A program made the translations under genes and the position numbers. Below are positions 12,263 to 23,625 of a DNA stretch of 61,780 nucleotides, one piece after another. This DNA comes from Haplomitrium mnioides (Eukaryota > Marchantiophyta > Haplomitriopsida > Calobryales), in contig JBNGIS010035738.1 of assembly GCA_049999725.1 (NCBI GenBank), positions 1 through 61,780 of the forward strand. The letters run 5' to 3'. Each line of letters opens with the position of its first letter. Within the stretch, counting starts at the first letter, position 1. The notes below the pieces were generated by a model that was not told where the DNA came from, did not search any database, and saw nothing but the letters and a program-made list of their open reading frames with translations.

Positions 12263-13113
12263 TTTTGGAAAGTAAAATCAAAACACTCCACGTGAAGAGT
12301 TGAGAGGCTGTCGAAAGGGAGCACTTGATTGAAATATGTGCTTCGAAGAAGACATGAATGAGGTCAGACTGAAAACGCTAGAAATTAGGTTGTAAAATAG
12401 CAGAATCACGATGCTCCAGAAATCACAAAAACGTGATAAAGCAGAAGAGCAGTCGAAAATGGGAACACGATCCATGTTTTCAATGTGCTACTTTTTACCA
12501 CTCAACGACCAGCGGCCGTCTTGCGAACTCGCGGCCTCCTCACGAACTCGCGACCTCCTCGACCTCCTCATGAACTCGCAAGTTCCTCACAAACTCGCGA
12601 CCTCCTCACAAACTATGTCGCCTGCCAAATCTGCTGCCTGTGCTCCAAACGTGATATCAAGAACACCATCGCGATAAATATCGAACCAGAGGAAGAGTAA
12701 GAATGCAAACAGGAAATATGAATGCTGATGATACATCCTTAAGAACTCCTTATGTTTATATATCAATAAGGGTCAGCTTGCGCTGATATAAAAGTTGCCT
12801 CAGTAATGAAAGAGGGGGGCAACTAACATTAGACAATGGCAGGAGGGAATGGCCTGCATGTGGCATTCCTTCTGACAATCTTAACAAACCTTCTATTTTT
12901 GAGCCTATTGCTCACTGCTTAGTGTCACAAGTATAAATGTCTAAGGAGGGGCTTTGAACTTGGCAGCCCCTTTAAAATGCCAATTAGATATCTACACTAG
13001 CTACCCTATACAACTAACAATAGTTAGTTGTTCCGATTTACAACAACAAAGATACATGTTCAACATGGTATTAAAGCTGGCTATTCTACAACAACAAAGA
13101 TACATTTCCAACA
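12263..13113 (-). repeat. Copia 5' LTR
   Basis: 851 bp, matching 7621-8524. On the plus strand its right end is TTCCAACA followed by the ATAAC duplication. Immediately inside, the minus strand reads GGTTATGGGTCCACACC, a candidate but non-canonical primer-binding region. It also has the GC-rich GCGACCTCCTCACGAA array (about 12520-12610). Confidence 0.9.
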
Positions 13114-13118
13114 ATAAC

Positions 13119-13245
13119 TAGCTATGAACACTATGAATTAGGGAATTAAGTGTTATAAGATCCGATTGAAAGCTAGCAAAGAGGGGATGTGAGATTGAAC
13201 TTGGACTGAAGGATCCTTTCCAACAGTTTAGACTCTAGGTGTAAT
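13119..13245. repeat. Older repeat R, copy 1, right half
   Basis: Matches 14525-14627 of the sister copy (GATC[CT]GATTGA, AGGGGAT[GA]TGAGAT, CCTTTCCAACA), continuing the homology interrupted at 7620. On the minus strand the edge reads TGTTGGAAAGG, a typical LTR start, so R may be the LTR of a small, otherwise lost element. Confidence 0.75.
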
Positions 13246-14381
13246 GGTACAAGCATGAGCAAATACATTTAAAAATGCTCTTCCTTCTTGAGCAAAAAAA
13301 ATAAAAAAATCTGAGATCCTTATTTTGCTCCATAATCTGTTCTATTGCTTGATTAGAACACTCATTTGCTCTGTCTATTTTGAATGCCAACAATCTTACA
13401 TCCTACTCAAACAAAGGCATGCCATATCTTTTGCACTTGCTACAAAATCCTTATGTGATTTCATTGCTTTAAATCCCTACATCCATTTTGTGTTATACAA
13501 TCTTCTGTAGTAGCAATTTGCTACTCAAAAACTTGCTGGAAATCCTTGATGAAATCGCCCAACTCAAAGGTCGATAGATAAGCAACGGTTCGGCTAGCAT
13601 CATTGACCCTTGAGAACATGTTGAGTTATGAGCTGGAGGCTATTATGGGCAAGCAAATGGTGACAATAGCTGGAGGAAGGAAACATATGCTCTATTCGGT
13701 GAAATAAACAAACCACCCATTCTTAGAGTGCACATGGGAAAGAAAGAAATACATTGTTGAGGTCGGAAAGCTACTTCAAGCATTCAAGTGACGAGAGAAG
13801 AACAAACTTGGGCGTGGTTGTGGTTTAAGAAAGTCGGTGATGCATGTGAAGTAGAGAATAGTTGTTCTATTGTAGTATGCAAACACTCATCATGTATTAT
13901 GGCTACGAGCCTTCTTATTTACAATGTACTATAACATATACAATTTTTGCAATCTTCGTTGTAGAATGACTTTGTATGGTGAGAATGGATGTGCATGTTA
14001 GGATGCAAACTCATTGCTTTGAATGGATCACTAGATCGCCGATTCATTAGTGTGCTTGTCTTGGGAATTGGTCGCAACTCTTGCTAATATGGATGACTAT
14101 TAGTTAAAGCTACCACTATATGAGACATTGTCTTAGTCTCAAGAGAGGAAGGCATATCGTGCATCACAGTAGTGTTGTTTGGCCTTGCTAAGGACAAAAG
14201 CAATGGCAGACTCATGGATGCATAGGGGAGTTAAATGAGATGAGTACTAGTCCGCCTCAAAGATAAGTAAACTTCCGAAGTACATTTTGGTAGTTTTGGA
14301 AACACTTCTAGTTGATGTGATCGAAAAAGATGCGGTTGAGTGAAGCTTAGATCCTTGCGTAAGCACGTGTCTTTCCATACT
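13246..14381. other. Unassigned region between the two R repeats
   Basis: No intact gene. Around 13650-13690 a short plus-strand frame reads VTIAGGRKHMLYS, which resembles the retropepsin-adjacent segment of the gypsy elements further right (VTMADGKKHEVFHS). This may be debris of a related gypsy element. The rest is AT-rich and unremarkable. Confidence 0.4.
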
Positions 14382-14640
14382 CTTCATACAACGAAGACAA
14401 ATTTTCCGTTCGGTAATTATTGACGCTAAAAAGAAAATGGCCAAGGTATGGGCAGAGGGGTTGTGGCCTCAAGATGCTGAGCTAGGGAGATTCTTGCAAT
14501 CCAAGGCGAGCGCGACCTTGCTTTTAAGAACACTAGGAGTTAGGGGAGTGAGTGCCGTGGGATCTGATTGAGAGGTAGCGAGTAGGGGATATGAGATCAA
14601 GCTTCGTATGGGGGACCCTTTCCAACACCCAATTGGGGTT
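14382..14640. repeat. Older repeat R, copy 2 (uninterrupted)
   Basis: Uninterrupted counterpart of 7448-7620 joined to 13119-13245. Shared landmarks are AAATGGCCAAGGTA, GATTCTTGCAATCCAAG, the GATCTGATTGAGAGGTAGC region and CCTTTCCAACA. Its existence fixes the copia insertion point independently of the target duplication. Confidence 0.75.
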
Positions 14641-15369
14641 CTAAGTATAACCAATCTGGAGCCTCGACGAACTAGATTCCTGACCCAAGACTAGGCGCGT
14701 GGAGCTAGCTTGAGGCAATTGAAGCAAGTCGGCTAGGTCTGCGATAGCCACGGTCACCACAAATCCCTTGATGTGGTTGTACTTGTGACTTTGGGTTAAG
14801 ATATGTAGCGAGTGGAATGAAAACACCAAATGAATGTCAATTGCCCTGAAGTTTCCCTCATAGACATGGATAAAATTGTAAGTCACAACAGTTCTTGTGC
14901 GGACACTTGAACTTGTAAGACCAACCCACTTATGGAATGCATTGCAGCAAGCATTGAGTTTTTGATTTCATCAAGGATCCCACTATGTGTCTATCATATC
15001 AGGTGCTTGTGCCACACTCTGATACTGGAGAGCTTCTTGCCAATGTGGATGCAAGAAACCTGTGGAGTCACACATTCAACTCCCTCCATGGAATACATTG
15101 CCGTAGATTCAACACACAAACACTGTTTACATTCTTTTCAAAAACATGCAACCAAGTATTAAGTTTTAGTTCCCTACATGTTCATGAACCCTGCACCTTA
15201 AAATTTTCTTTCATCATTTCTGTTTACAAGCCACTACCTAGAAAGCTCAACTGATGTTGAACCTTTGCCAAAAGAAAGTTGAATCTCCAATAATATAGAT
15301 AGGGAATCGTTAACGTACCCATAGTAAATCGTTAACGGGCCCATACCTTCATTTATTACTAATGCTGAT
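14641..15369. other. Unassigned region
   Basis: No gene I can name. A minus-strand open frame (14641-14886, TYNFIHVYEGNFRAIDIH...) lies downstream of the lipase pseudogene in the same direction. It could be a degraded lipase C-terminus, but I cannot align it convincingly. GGAATCGTTAACG near 15300 recurs inverted near 24740. Confidence 0.3.
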
Positions 15370-15961
15370 TACTAAAGGTGGCGATAGCGTCATCCCAATG
15401 ATGAGGAACGCTAGGCGAGTTGTGGTGAGTTGTTGCATTTGTTTATGCTTGATGCTGCGATGTCCTAGACATACAATGTGGCCAAAGCACTGCTCAGGCT
15501 ATGGCCGGTGACACTGATGCTCAGATTCTCATGTTGATACTTGTGTACCAATGCTTGTACCGCCGACAGAACCTGCTCTCGTGCGCTTTTCTTGTTGAAG
15601 TAGGATCGGTCGTTACTAGATTTGTAGATGCTGAAGAATCCGCTCTCCACCATGAGATCCTGATTGGGGCTACGCATGTTAAGGCCAGCTGGGCTTATAT
15701 AATCACAAATCTCATCGATCCATTAGAACTTGGTCACTACTCCTTGCCAGACAACAACAATGTCTCGGATCCCTAGCTGCTCAATTTCTCTTGGTGATGT
15801 GCACACTGCGACAAATCCGATCCAGTTGGAATTTGTGCTCAAAGTGTCATGAGTGATGGACTTTTGGAAAAAGCCTAGGAGATGAGTATCTGCGGTGGCA
15901 TAGAGGTAATCTGTCACCTCGTATACTTGGTTCTCCAACCCCATGCTATGTAGAAGGGTAT
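15370..15961 (-). pseudogene. Phospholipase A1-II/class-3 lipase pseudogene, 3' part
   Basis: The minus strand reads YYYNTLLHSMGLENQVYEVT then DYLYATADTHLLGF, SNWIGFVAVCTS, RDIVVVWQGVVTKF, and after a stop WIDEICDYISPAGLNM, VESGFFSIYKS and SAREQVLSAVQALVHKY. It ends in the nucleophile elbow GHSLSSALATL (class-3 lipase GHSLG-type motif, serine retained). This is the central catalytic part of plant DAD1-like/PLA1-II galactolipid-phospholipid acylhydrolases. Stops after VVTKF and after LATLYV kill it, and the Asp/His end of the triad is not found. It continues the fragment at 23807-23985 and was separated from it by the TE complex. Confidence 0.88.
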
Positions 15962-16356
15962 TATAATAGTACAAGTATAAGGTTGTGCTATTTATAAGAA
16001 AATAGAGAGGAGTGAAGGAAGTGGTAGTGAGTCACTTTTAGGGTTAAGATTGGATTACTTGCTTTGAAGTCACTTTTGGTAGAGAGTCAACTTTAGGGCT
16101 GAAATGAGAAGTGACTTGTCAGAGAAGAAAGAAGGATGGCACCCTCTTCTCTTGTATAAATAGAAGGGCTTCTTAGCCCCACTCCTCATTCTAGAGTTAC
16201 TCTCGAATCACTTGGTTTCTTTGGTTGCTTGGCTTTGCCTAGTATTCTTGGCTTTGGTTTGCTTTTTGGCTTTGAGTTGTGTAACTCTTTTAGAGTTGTC
16301 TTGAAGTATTACTTATTTGGAAGTCGGTCTTTGAGTTCTCTTTGAGTTCTTTTACA
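15962..16356 (+). repeat. Chromovirus A 5' LTR
   Basis: 395 bp, from TATAATAGTACAAG (family consensus TGTAATAGTACAAG, so the terminal G is mutated) to GTTCTTTTACA. U3 contains TCACTTTTAGGGTT-type repeats. The primer-binding site follows at 16358 as TGGTATCAAAGC, close to the initiator-methionine tRNA complement TGGTATCAGAGC. Confidence 0.88.
16155..16163 (+). promoter_or_regulatory. TATA box of chromovirus LTR
   Basis: TATAAATAG in the context CTCTTCTCTTGTATAAATAG. The same box occurs at the equivalent place in other family LTRs (31475-31483 and 40008-40016, and as TATAAATCG at 41275). This conservation marks the U3/R promoter of the family. Confidence 0.7.
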
Positions 16357-16387
16357 TTGGTATCAAAGCTACGTTCTTTTTGGTGGA

Positions 16388-19300
16388 ATGGAGAATCAAG
16401 AAGGGAGGATGCAAGCGATGCAACAACAAATTGAACATCTTTCTCACTTGATAGGAGTTCAAATGCAAATGAGGAATAGGGCACATTTTCAAGAAGAAGA
16501 AAGTCATGTGCGGTTTTCCAAGCCAAAGGCTTATGATGGGAAGACGGTTCCTAGTGCATTTGAGAATTTCTTGTTCGATTGTGAGCAATATTTTGAGGCT
16601 ACCTATAAGAGAGGATGGTAGAAAAATTCTATTTGTTGCAAATCAGTTGGAAGGAGTGACAAAGACTTGGTGGAGATATCAAATTGAGCAAGCTCAACGT
16701 GGATTTGTCACTCCAATTGCTTATTAGCAAGAGTTTAAAGAAGCTGTAAATCTAAGATTTAGGGTTTTGAATGCTCCAAAGGTGGCAAGAGATCGTTTGG
16801 CAGAATTGAAGCAACTTGGTACGAAAAGAAGCCATGTCACGCAATTTCAAAATATCATTATGCAAATTCCTAATATGGGCGAGGGAGAAGCTTTAGATCA
16901 CTTTGTTTGAGGATTGAAGCCTCATACTAGAATGGAAGTGACAATGAGAGAGCCTTCTCAACTAGAAGAAGTAATGAGTATGACCGAACGATATGACTTG
17001 CTACTAGCGACCAACGAGGCTAGGCCACGTCCACGTCTACAACAAGCTTTTCCAAATACTCGTGTGCTAGTAAATGAGGATGTACCTATAGAGATTGATG
17101 CGGCGCAGAGAGTGGCACTCACTGATGAAGAGCGTGAGCGTCTACGCCAAAGTGGAGGATGTTTTTATTGTCAACAACTTGGTCATATGATTGCAAATTG
17201 CCCATGTCGCCAATGTCGACCATGTACTCTTGCTCAAACAACAGCTGCTAAAGAATAAAATCAGGGAAACGATCGACCTCAATAAAGATAGTCGAGCGGT
17301 ATATTGAGAGCTTAATTAGTTCAAATGGAATGAAAAGCTCGACAAGAATTAGAAGTACCTTGCTTCATTTAGATGGTATGGTTGATGAGCATTCTTGTAG
17401 AATGTTGGTAGATTGTGAAAGTTTTGAAAATTTTATGTCACTATGTTTTGCAAAGAAAATCAAAGCTACGACTTCGCATATCAAAGGAAGTTTTGTGACT
17501 ATGGCCGATGGCAAAAAACATGAGGTATTCCATTCTCACAAGCCATTTTTTCTAAGGATTGGCAAAAATTATAAGGAATCTATGGATTTTATTATTGCAC
17601 CCGTACAATATGATATTGTTTTGGGCTTGCCTTGGCTTGAAGATTGTTCTGCTCAAGTTGATTGGGTACAACGATAAATTCAAGTTACTTTACAAGGAAA
17701 GCAATTTCTTTTGGGGCGTTTGGCACCGTTGGTGAAGAAGCCCAAATCAATTCAACATAATGTTTTGATGGAGAAAGAGTTGCCCGTCTTTGTTGTATGG
17801 ATCAAGCCTATTGTGGACTTGAATAAGCCTATTGTGGACTTGAATAAGAAGGGAGGGAAATCTACACCAATCTCAATGATTGATGATATCTTGAAGGAGT
17901 TTTCAGATGTGTTTCTGGATGATTTGCCAAATGGGTTACCAGATGATCGTGGAATGCCCTTTCCGATTGAGTTGATACTAGGAAGTATTTTGTATAATCG
18001 GCCTATATATAGGTTATCACCACAAGAGTTGGAAGAGCTTCGCAAGACTTTGATGGATCTTCTTGAGAAGGATTTCATTCAGTATAGTACTTCATCTTGG
18101 GGAGCACTAGTATTTTTTTTACCAAAGAAAGATGGTGGATTTCATTTTTGTACTGATTATCGTGGTTCGAACAAGCAAACCGTAAAGAATACCTATCTTT
18201 TACCGTGTATTGATGATTTGTTGGATCAATTGAGTGGTGCGCGGTTCTTTTTGAAGCTTGATCTTCAAAGTGGTTATTGGAAAACTCCTATCAAGCCAAG
18301 TGATATGCCGAAGACAGCTTTTCGTACGAGGTATGGACATTTTGAGTGGAAGGTCCTTACATTTGGTCTCACTAATGCTCCGGATATATTTATGGATCAA
18401 ATGCATCAAATTTTTGATGGGTTATTGGATAAGTCAGTTTTGGTATTCTTGGATGACATTCTTATTTTTAGCAAAACTGAAGCTGAACATCGCAATCATA
18501 TGAAAGAAGTTTTGCAAAGATTGCACAATCGGAAGTTTATTGTAAAAGATCCAAGTGCAAAATTTGGAAGCAAGAGGTTACTTACTTGGGGTACAAAGTG
18601 TTTGCGGATGGTATAAAGATAGAAGAAGAGAAAATCAAGGCTATTACTGAGTGGCCAACACCAAAGGAGGCAAAAGACATTAGAGCCTTCAATGGATTGG
18701 CAAGCTTCTATTGACGATTGATCCATTGTTATGCACATATTGCTACACCACTTACAGATCTGCTAAGCAAGGAGGTCAAGTTTCAATGGACTGCAAAAGA
18801 GCAAGCAACATTTCAACAGCTCAAGGATGCAGTCTTTTTTTTGTTCTATTCTACAACCCTATGATCCAAAGACACATTGTATAGTTGATTTTGATGCTTC
18901 TAATTTTGCTATTGGAGCAGTTTTGTAGCAAGAGTTTGAGGATGGACTTCATCCAATTGCCTTCATGTCACGCTGGTTGAATGCGGCGAACTATTCTGCA
19001 AGGGATTGAGAGCAATTGGAAATGGTTTATGCTACAAAAGTATGGAGGTATTATCTTTTGAGAAGACATGTACTTATGCACACAGATCACAAACCATTGT
19101 TACAATCAATCCGTTTGGAAAATATGACAAGTCGGCATCACCGATGGGAAGATCAATTGCAACTCTTTAATATCAAGCTAGAGTACAAGCTAGCAAGGCT
19201 CCACACCATTTCTAATGCACTGTCACAAAGGCCGGATCATCGAGTGAATACAATGGAGGTGAACAACATTAGTATCTTACATTTAGATGAGTCAACTAGT

Positions 19301-19836
19301 GGGAAATATCGTCAAAAACTATAAGAAGATGCTTTCTTTAGTCTGGTTTGAGCACGATTGGCTATCAAAGATAGTGAGTATCATTCTTTCTCCATTCGAG
19401 ATGGTATTCTCTATCGATGCCATCAAATATATGGTCCACAAGACGATACCCTTCAAATGGCTCATTTACAAGAAGCGCATAACATTCCTATCTCTGGGCA
19501 TCTTGGAGTAGATAAAACTATAGAGTTGCTTCAACGCACTTGGTGGTGGTCTAACTTGGCTCGAGATGTTTGTGGTTTTATTCGTTTGTGTGAAAGTTGT
19601 CAACGAAATAAAGCTTTGAATCAAAAACCAATGGGACTTCTTCAAACGTTACCAATTCTTACTACTCGTTGGGAGCATGTAAGTTTGGATCTTGTCACTT
19701 CACTTCCAACTATGCCTCGTGAGTTTACTGCAATTGTGGTGTTTGCAGACAAGCCAAGCAAGCAGATTCATTTAGCGCCAATGGTGGATATACTAGATGC
19801 TCCACAATTGGCAAAAATTTACTTTGATACTGTTAA
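16388..19836 (+). pseudogene. Chromovirus A gag-pol remnant
   Basis: Gag (16388-17258) has TWWRYQIEQAQRGF, REPSQLEEVMSMTERYDLL and the zinc knuckle CFYCQQLGHMIANC (CX2CX4HX4C). The protease region (17330-17677) has MLVDCESFENF in place of a DTGAS-type site, and DIVLGLPWLE. RT (17711-18616) has HFCTDYRGSNKQTVKN, FLKLDLQSGYW, FGLTNAPDIFMDQM and the active site VFLDDILIFS. RNase H (about 18840-19250) has DFDASNFAIGAVL and HTDHKPLL. Integrase (19358-19836) has HLGVDKTIELLQRTWWW, CESCQRNK and the first catalytic D in SLDLVTSLP. The integrase stops abruptly at AKIYFDTV, where an inverted LTR begins. In-frame stops occur at several points (for example 16618, 18714 and 19006). Confidence 0.9.
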
Positions 19837-20156
19837 TGTAAAAGAACTCAAAGACCGACTTTCAAATAAGTAATACTTCAAGACAACTCTAAAAGAGTTA
19901 CACAACTCAAAACCAATAAGCAAACCAAAGCCAACAATACTAGCCAAAGCCAAGCAACCAAAGAACCCAAGTAATTCGAGAGGAACTCCAGAATGAGAAG
20001 TAGGGCTAAGAAGCCCTTCTATTTATGCAAGACAAGAGGGTGTCATCCCTCTTTCTTTTCTTACAAGTCACTTCTCATTTCAGCCCTAAAGCTGACTCTC
20101 TACCAAAAGTGACTTTGAATGCAAGTAACCTAAAAGTGACTCTCCACCAAAAGTGA
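19837..20156 (-). repeat. Inverted chromovirus LTR, first part
   Basis: Starts TGTAAAAGAACTCAAAGACC, the reverse complement of the LTR 3' end, directly abutting the integrase of element A. It runs to the U3 repeats and is interrupted at about 20157 by a plus-strand RT fragment. The remaining LTR end is at 23691-23806. Confidence 0.8.
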
Positions 20157-20455
20157 GTTTTATTGTAAAAAGTCTAAGTGTGAGTTTATGAAGCAAGAGG
20201 TGACTTATCTTAAGGCATAAAATGTTTGTGGATGGCATCAATATGAAGGAAGGGAAAATTAAAGCTATAGCAAAATGGTCAATGCCAAATAAAGCAAAGA
20301 ATAGTTGAGCTTTCAAAGGATAAGCAAGTTTTTATCAATGATTTATTCATTGCTATAATTATATTGGTGTACTGGTTACAGATCTCCTAGGAAAGGAGCA
20401 AAGTTTCAATGGACAAACAAAGAGCAAAGCATATTTCAACAACTCAAGGATGCAA
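20157..20455 (+). pseudogene. Chromovirus RT-RNase H connection fragment, left part
   Basis: Plus-strand TTTTATTGTAAAAAGTCTAAG opens a frame reading KKSKCEF, EVTYL, FVDGINMKEGKIKAIAKW and FQQLKDA, equivalent to the region after RT motif C in the sister elements. It is joined on both sides to inverted LTR sequence and is split at TGCAA (20451-20455) by the minus-strand element; the continuation is at 23626-23690. Confidence 0.78.
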
Positions 20456-21514
20456 TGTAAAAGAATCTCAAAGACCAAATCCAAATGAGTAAGAGCTCAT
20501 GGTGAACTGTAGTAGAGCTCTTCAACCAAAAGCAACTCAAGCAAGCTAAGACCAAGAGTGCAAGTAAAAGCCAAGCAAACAAAGAACCCAAGTGATTCGA
20601 GAGGAACTTTAGAATGAGGAGTGGGGCTAAGAAGCCCTTCTATTTATACAAAAGAAGAGAGTGTTCTTCCTCTCTCTTCACTTATAGGTCACTTCTAATT
20701 TTAGCCATAAGGGTGATTCTCTACCAAAAGTGACTCACTACCACTTCTTTCACTCCTCTCTATTTTCTTATAAATAGTACAACCTTATGCTTGTACTATT
20801 ACATAATCTCTTCCTTCTAGTCGATGACGTCCTCGTCATTGCCGCAACTTTCAAAAAGTTTAATAGCTTCTTAAGTATTCTCAAGATTTGAAGAAGGTTC
20901 CCAAGTAGCATCATGAAGTGGATATCCTTTCCACAAAATCTTGTACTGAACTTATGAATGCCACCATCGCTTGATAACTCTTTTCGCCAAAATACGGTCT
21001 ACTTCAAATTCTTCATGATCATCAAGAACAATGGCCGGAGGAGGAAGTTGAACACGATTTGGAAAATAAGATGGACTAGGAACAAAAGACTTTAGTTTAG
21101 ACACATGGAACATGGGATGAATCTTCATATGAAGAGGAAGATCAAGTTTATGAGCAAGGGGAGAAATAACTTGAGAAATAGAGAAAGACCAATCCAAGCA
21201 TGAGATAACTTACAGACTTGAGTATCTAAAGACAATGGAAAATTATGAGTGGATGACATAACTTGGTCACCTAAAATATAAGAGCAATCACGACGATGTT
21301 TATTGGCAAATTATTTTTGCCAATTTTGAGCAATAGCAAGATGGTTTCTGGCATCTTGCAATGAGGAAGATAAACGAGACAAAAAGGTAGAAAGATTGGA
21401 AACATTGGAAGACGAAGGAGAAAGCAAACCATCGAGAAAAGGAAGATGTTGACTAGAATTAAGAAAGAAAATAGAAAAGCTAGTACTTGCTTGTTTGGAG
21501 TTGTTGTATGCAAA

Positions 21515-21551
<37 letters not shown>

Positions 21552-23625
21552 TGCAGAGTGGTCAACGCTCAAAGCATATCCTCCACAGTATGATTTGCCC
21601 GTTCGGTTTGCCCATCTGTTTGAAGATGATACGCCGTAGACATAGATAGTTTGGTGCTCAAAAGTGTGAATAACTCTTGCCAAAACTTCCCAGTGAATCG
21701 TAGATCTCTATCAGATATAAGTATCTTTGGCATTCCATGATATCGGAAGACTGTATCAAAATAAATCTTTGCCAATTGTGGAGCATCTACTGTATCCACT
21801 ATCAGTGCTAGATGAATTTGTTTGCTTAGCTTATCCACAAACACTACAATAGTCGTAAACCCATGAGACGTGATTGGAAGCGAAGTGATAAGATCCAAAC
21901 TTACATGTTCCCACTGAGCAGTAGGAATCGATAATGGTTGCAGAAGACCAGCTGGTTTTTGATTTGAAGCCTTGTTTCATTGACAAATTTCACAAGAACG
22001 AACAAAGCCATGAACATCTCGAGCTAGGTTTGGCCACCACCAAGTCTATTGAAGCAACTCCATAGTCTTGTCTACTCTAAGATGCCCAAAAATCAGAATA
22101 TTATGTGCTTCTTGCAAACGTGCCATTCGAAGTGCATCATCTTGTAGAATATATATTTGATGACCTTGATAGAGAACACCATCCCGAATGGAAAAAGTAT
22201 GATACTCTTTATCTTAGACCGCCAAACGTGCTCTAACAAGAGTAAAGAAGATGTCTTCTTGTAACTTTTGTCATAAGCTATCACTAGTTGCTTCATCAAG
22301 ATGTAATGTACTAGCATTTGCTATCTCTAGTGTATCTATTCGATGGTTCGATCTTCGAGACAATGTATCAAGAATAATGTGGAGACTTCTCGGCTTGTAC
22401 TCCAACTTGAAATCAAAGAGTTGTAGTTGATCTTCCCATCGATGATGACGACTTGTTATATTTTCTAAGTGAATCGCTTGAAGCAATGGTTTGTGGTCTG
22501 TGCGCATAAGTACAGAATAATTTCTCTCCGTTGCATTCAATCGGTGTGACATGAAGGCAATTGGATGAAGTCCATCCTCAAGCTCTTATTGTAAAACCGC
22601 TTCGATAGCAAAATTAGAAGCATCAAAATCAACTATACAATGTCTCTTTGGGTCATATGGTTGTAAAATTGGATGAGATGCCACTTCATTCTTGAGTTGT
22701 TGAAATGCCACTTGCTCATGGGTCGTCCATTTGAACTTTGCATCCTTCCCTAGTAAATCCGTAAGCGGTGCAACAATATGAACATAGTAATGAATGAATC
22801 TTCAATAAAAACTTGCTAATCCATTAAAAGCTCGAACATCCTTTGCATCATTTGGTGTTGGCCACTCTGCAATAGCCTTAATTTTCTCTTCCTCCATTTT
22901 GATGCCATTTGCAGACACTTTATGCTCTAGATAAGTCATCTCTTGCTTCTAAAACTCACACTTAGACTTCTTGCAATAAAACTTCCAATTGCGTAGTCGT
23001 TGTAGTACCTCCTTAAGATGAGCATGATGCTCAACTTCACTTTTACTAAAGATAAAGATATCGTCCAAAAATACCAACACTGACTTATCCAATAACCCAT
23101 CAAAAACTCGATACATTTGATCCATGAATATCGTCAGAGCATTAGTAAAACCAAATGTAAGAACTTTCCACTCAAAATGCTCTGATACCAATGTAAAAGA
23201 ATCTCAAAGACCAAATCCAAATGAAAAATAACTCATGGTGAACTATAATAGAGTTCTTCAACCAAAAGCAACTCAAGGTCTAAGCTAAGACCAAGAGTGT
23301 AAGCCAAAGCCAAGCAACCAAAGAAGCCAAGTGATTCGAGAGGAACTCCAGAATAAGGAGTGCGGCTAAGAAGCCCTTCTATTTATACAAGAGAAGAGGG
23401 TGTCATTCCTCTTTTTTCACTTACAAGTCACTTCTAATTTTAACCATAAAGGTGACTCTCTACCAAAAGTGACTTCGAAAGCAAGCAACCTAAAAGTGAC
23501 TCTCTACCAAAAGTGACTTCAAAGACAAGTAATCCAATCTTAACCCTAAAAGTGACTCACTAGCACTTCCTTCACTCCTATCTATTTTCTTATAAATAGC
23601 ACAACCTTATGCTTGTACTATTACA
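20456..23625 (-). mobile_element. Chromovirus deletion derivative, minus strand
   Basis: 3,170 bp with perfect TG...CA ends and the exact 5-bp duplication TGCAA on both sides (20451-20455 and 23626-23630). LTRs are 20456-20803 (3') and 23192-23625 (5'). The primer-binding complement GCTCTGATACCA lies at 23179-23190. Directly inside it the RT begins midway (HFEWKVLTFGFTNA, then VFLDDIFIFS), so gag, protease and the N-terminal half of RT are deleted. RNase H (22271-22600, RTDHKPLLQAIHLENITS), integrase (21560-22150, DLITSLP...DRDLRFTGKFWQELF...HLQTDGQTERANHTVED) and a tail (20952-21197, HVSKLKSFVPSP, HEEFEVDRILAKRV) remain. A run of 33 As (21516-21548) breaks the integrase. Confidence 0.93.

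Larger units (their letters stand above)
7621..13113 (-). mobile_element. Ty1/copia LTR retrotransposon, full length, decayed
   Basis: A 5.5-kb element on the minus strand. Its two LTRs are 7621-8524 (3') and 12263-13113 (5'). On the minus strand they start TGTTGGAAATGTA and end near TTTCCAAAA, where the expected CA end seems mutated. The 5-bp duplication ATAAC flanks it at 7616-7620 and 13114-13118. A polypurine tract (AAGTGGGAG on the minus strand) abuts the 3' LTR. Minus-strand order is gag, integrase, RT, RNase H, which is copia order. Coding is full of frameshifts and stops, so it is non-autonomous now. The sister repeat at 14382-14640 acts as an empty-site comparison. Confidence 0.92.

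Noticed and set aside
14641-14886. Lipase C-terminal exon
   Set aside because: Position and strand fit, but no triad Asp/His motif or convincing alignment could be seen, so it is left unassigned.
21516-21548. Poly-A tail of a processed retrogene or LINE
   Set aside because: The A-run lies inside the minus-strand integrase coding sequence with integrase homology on both sides, so it is homopolymer expansion, not a tail.
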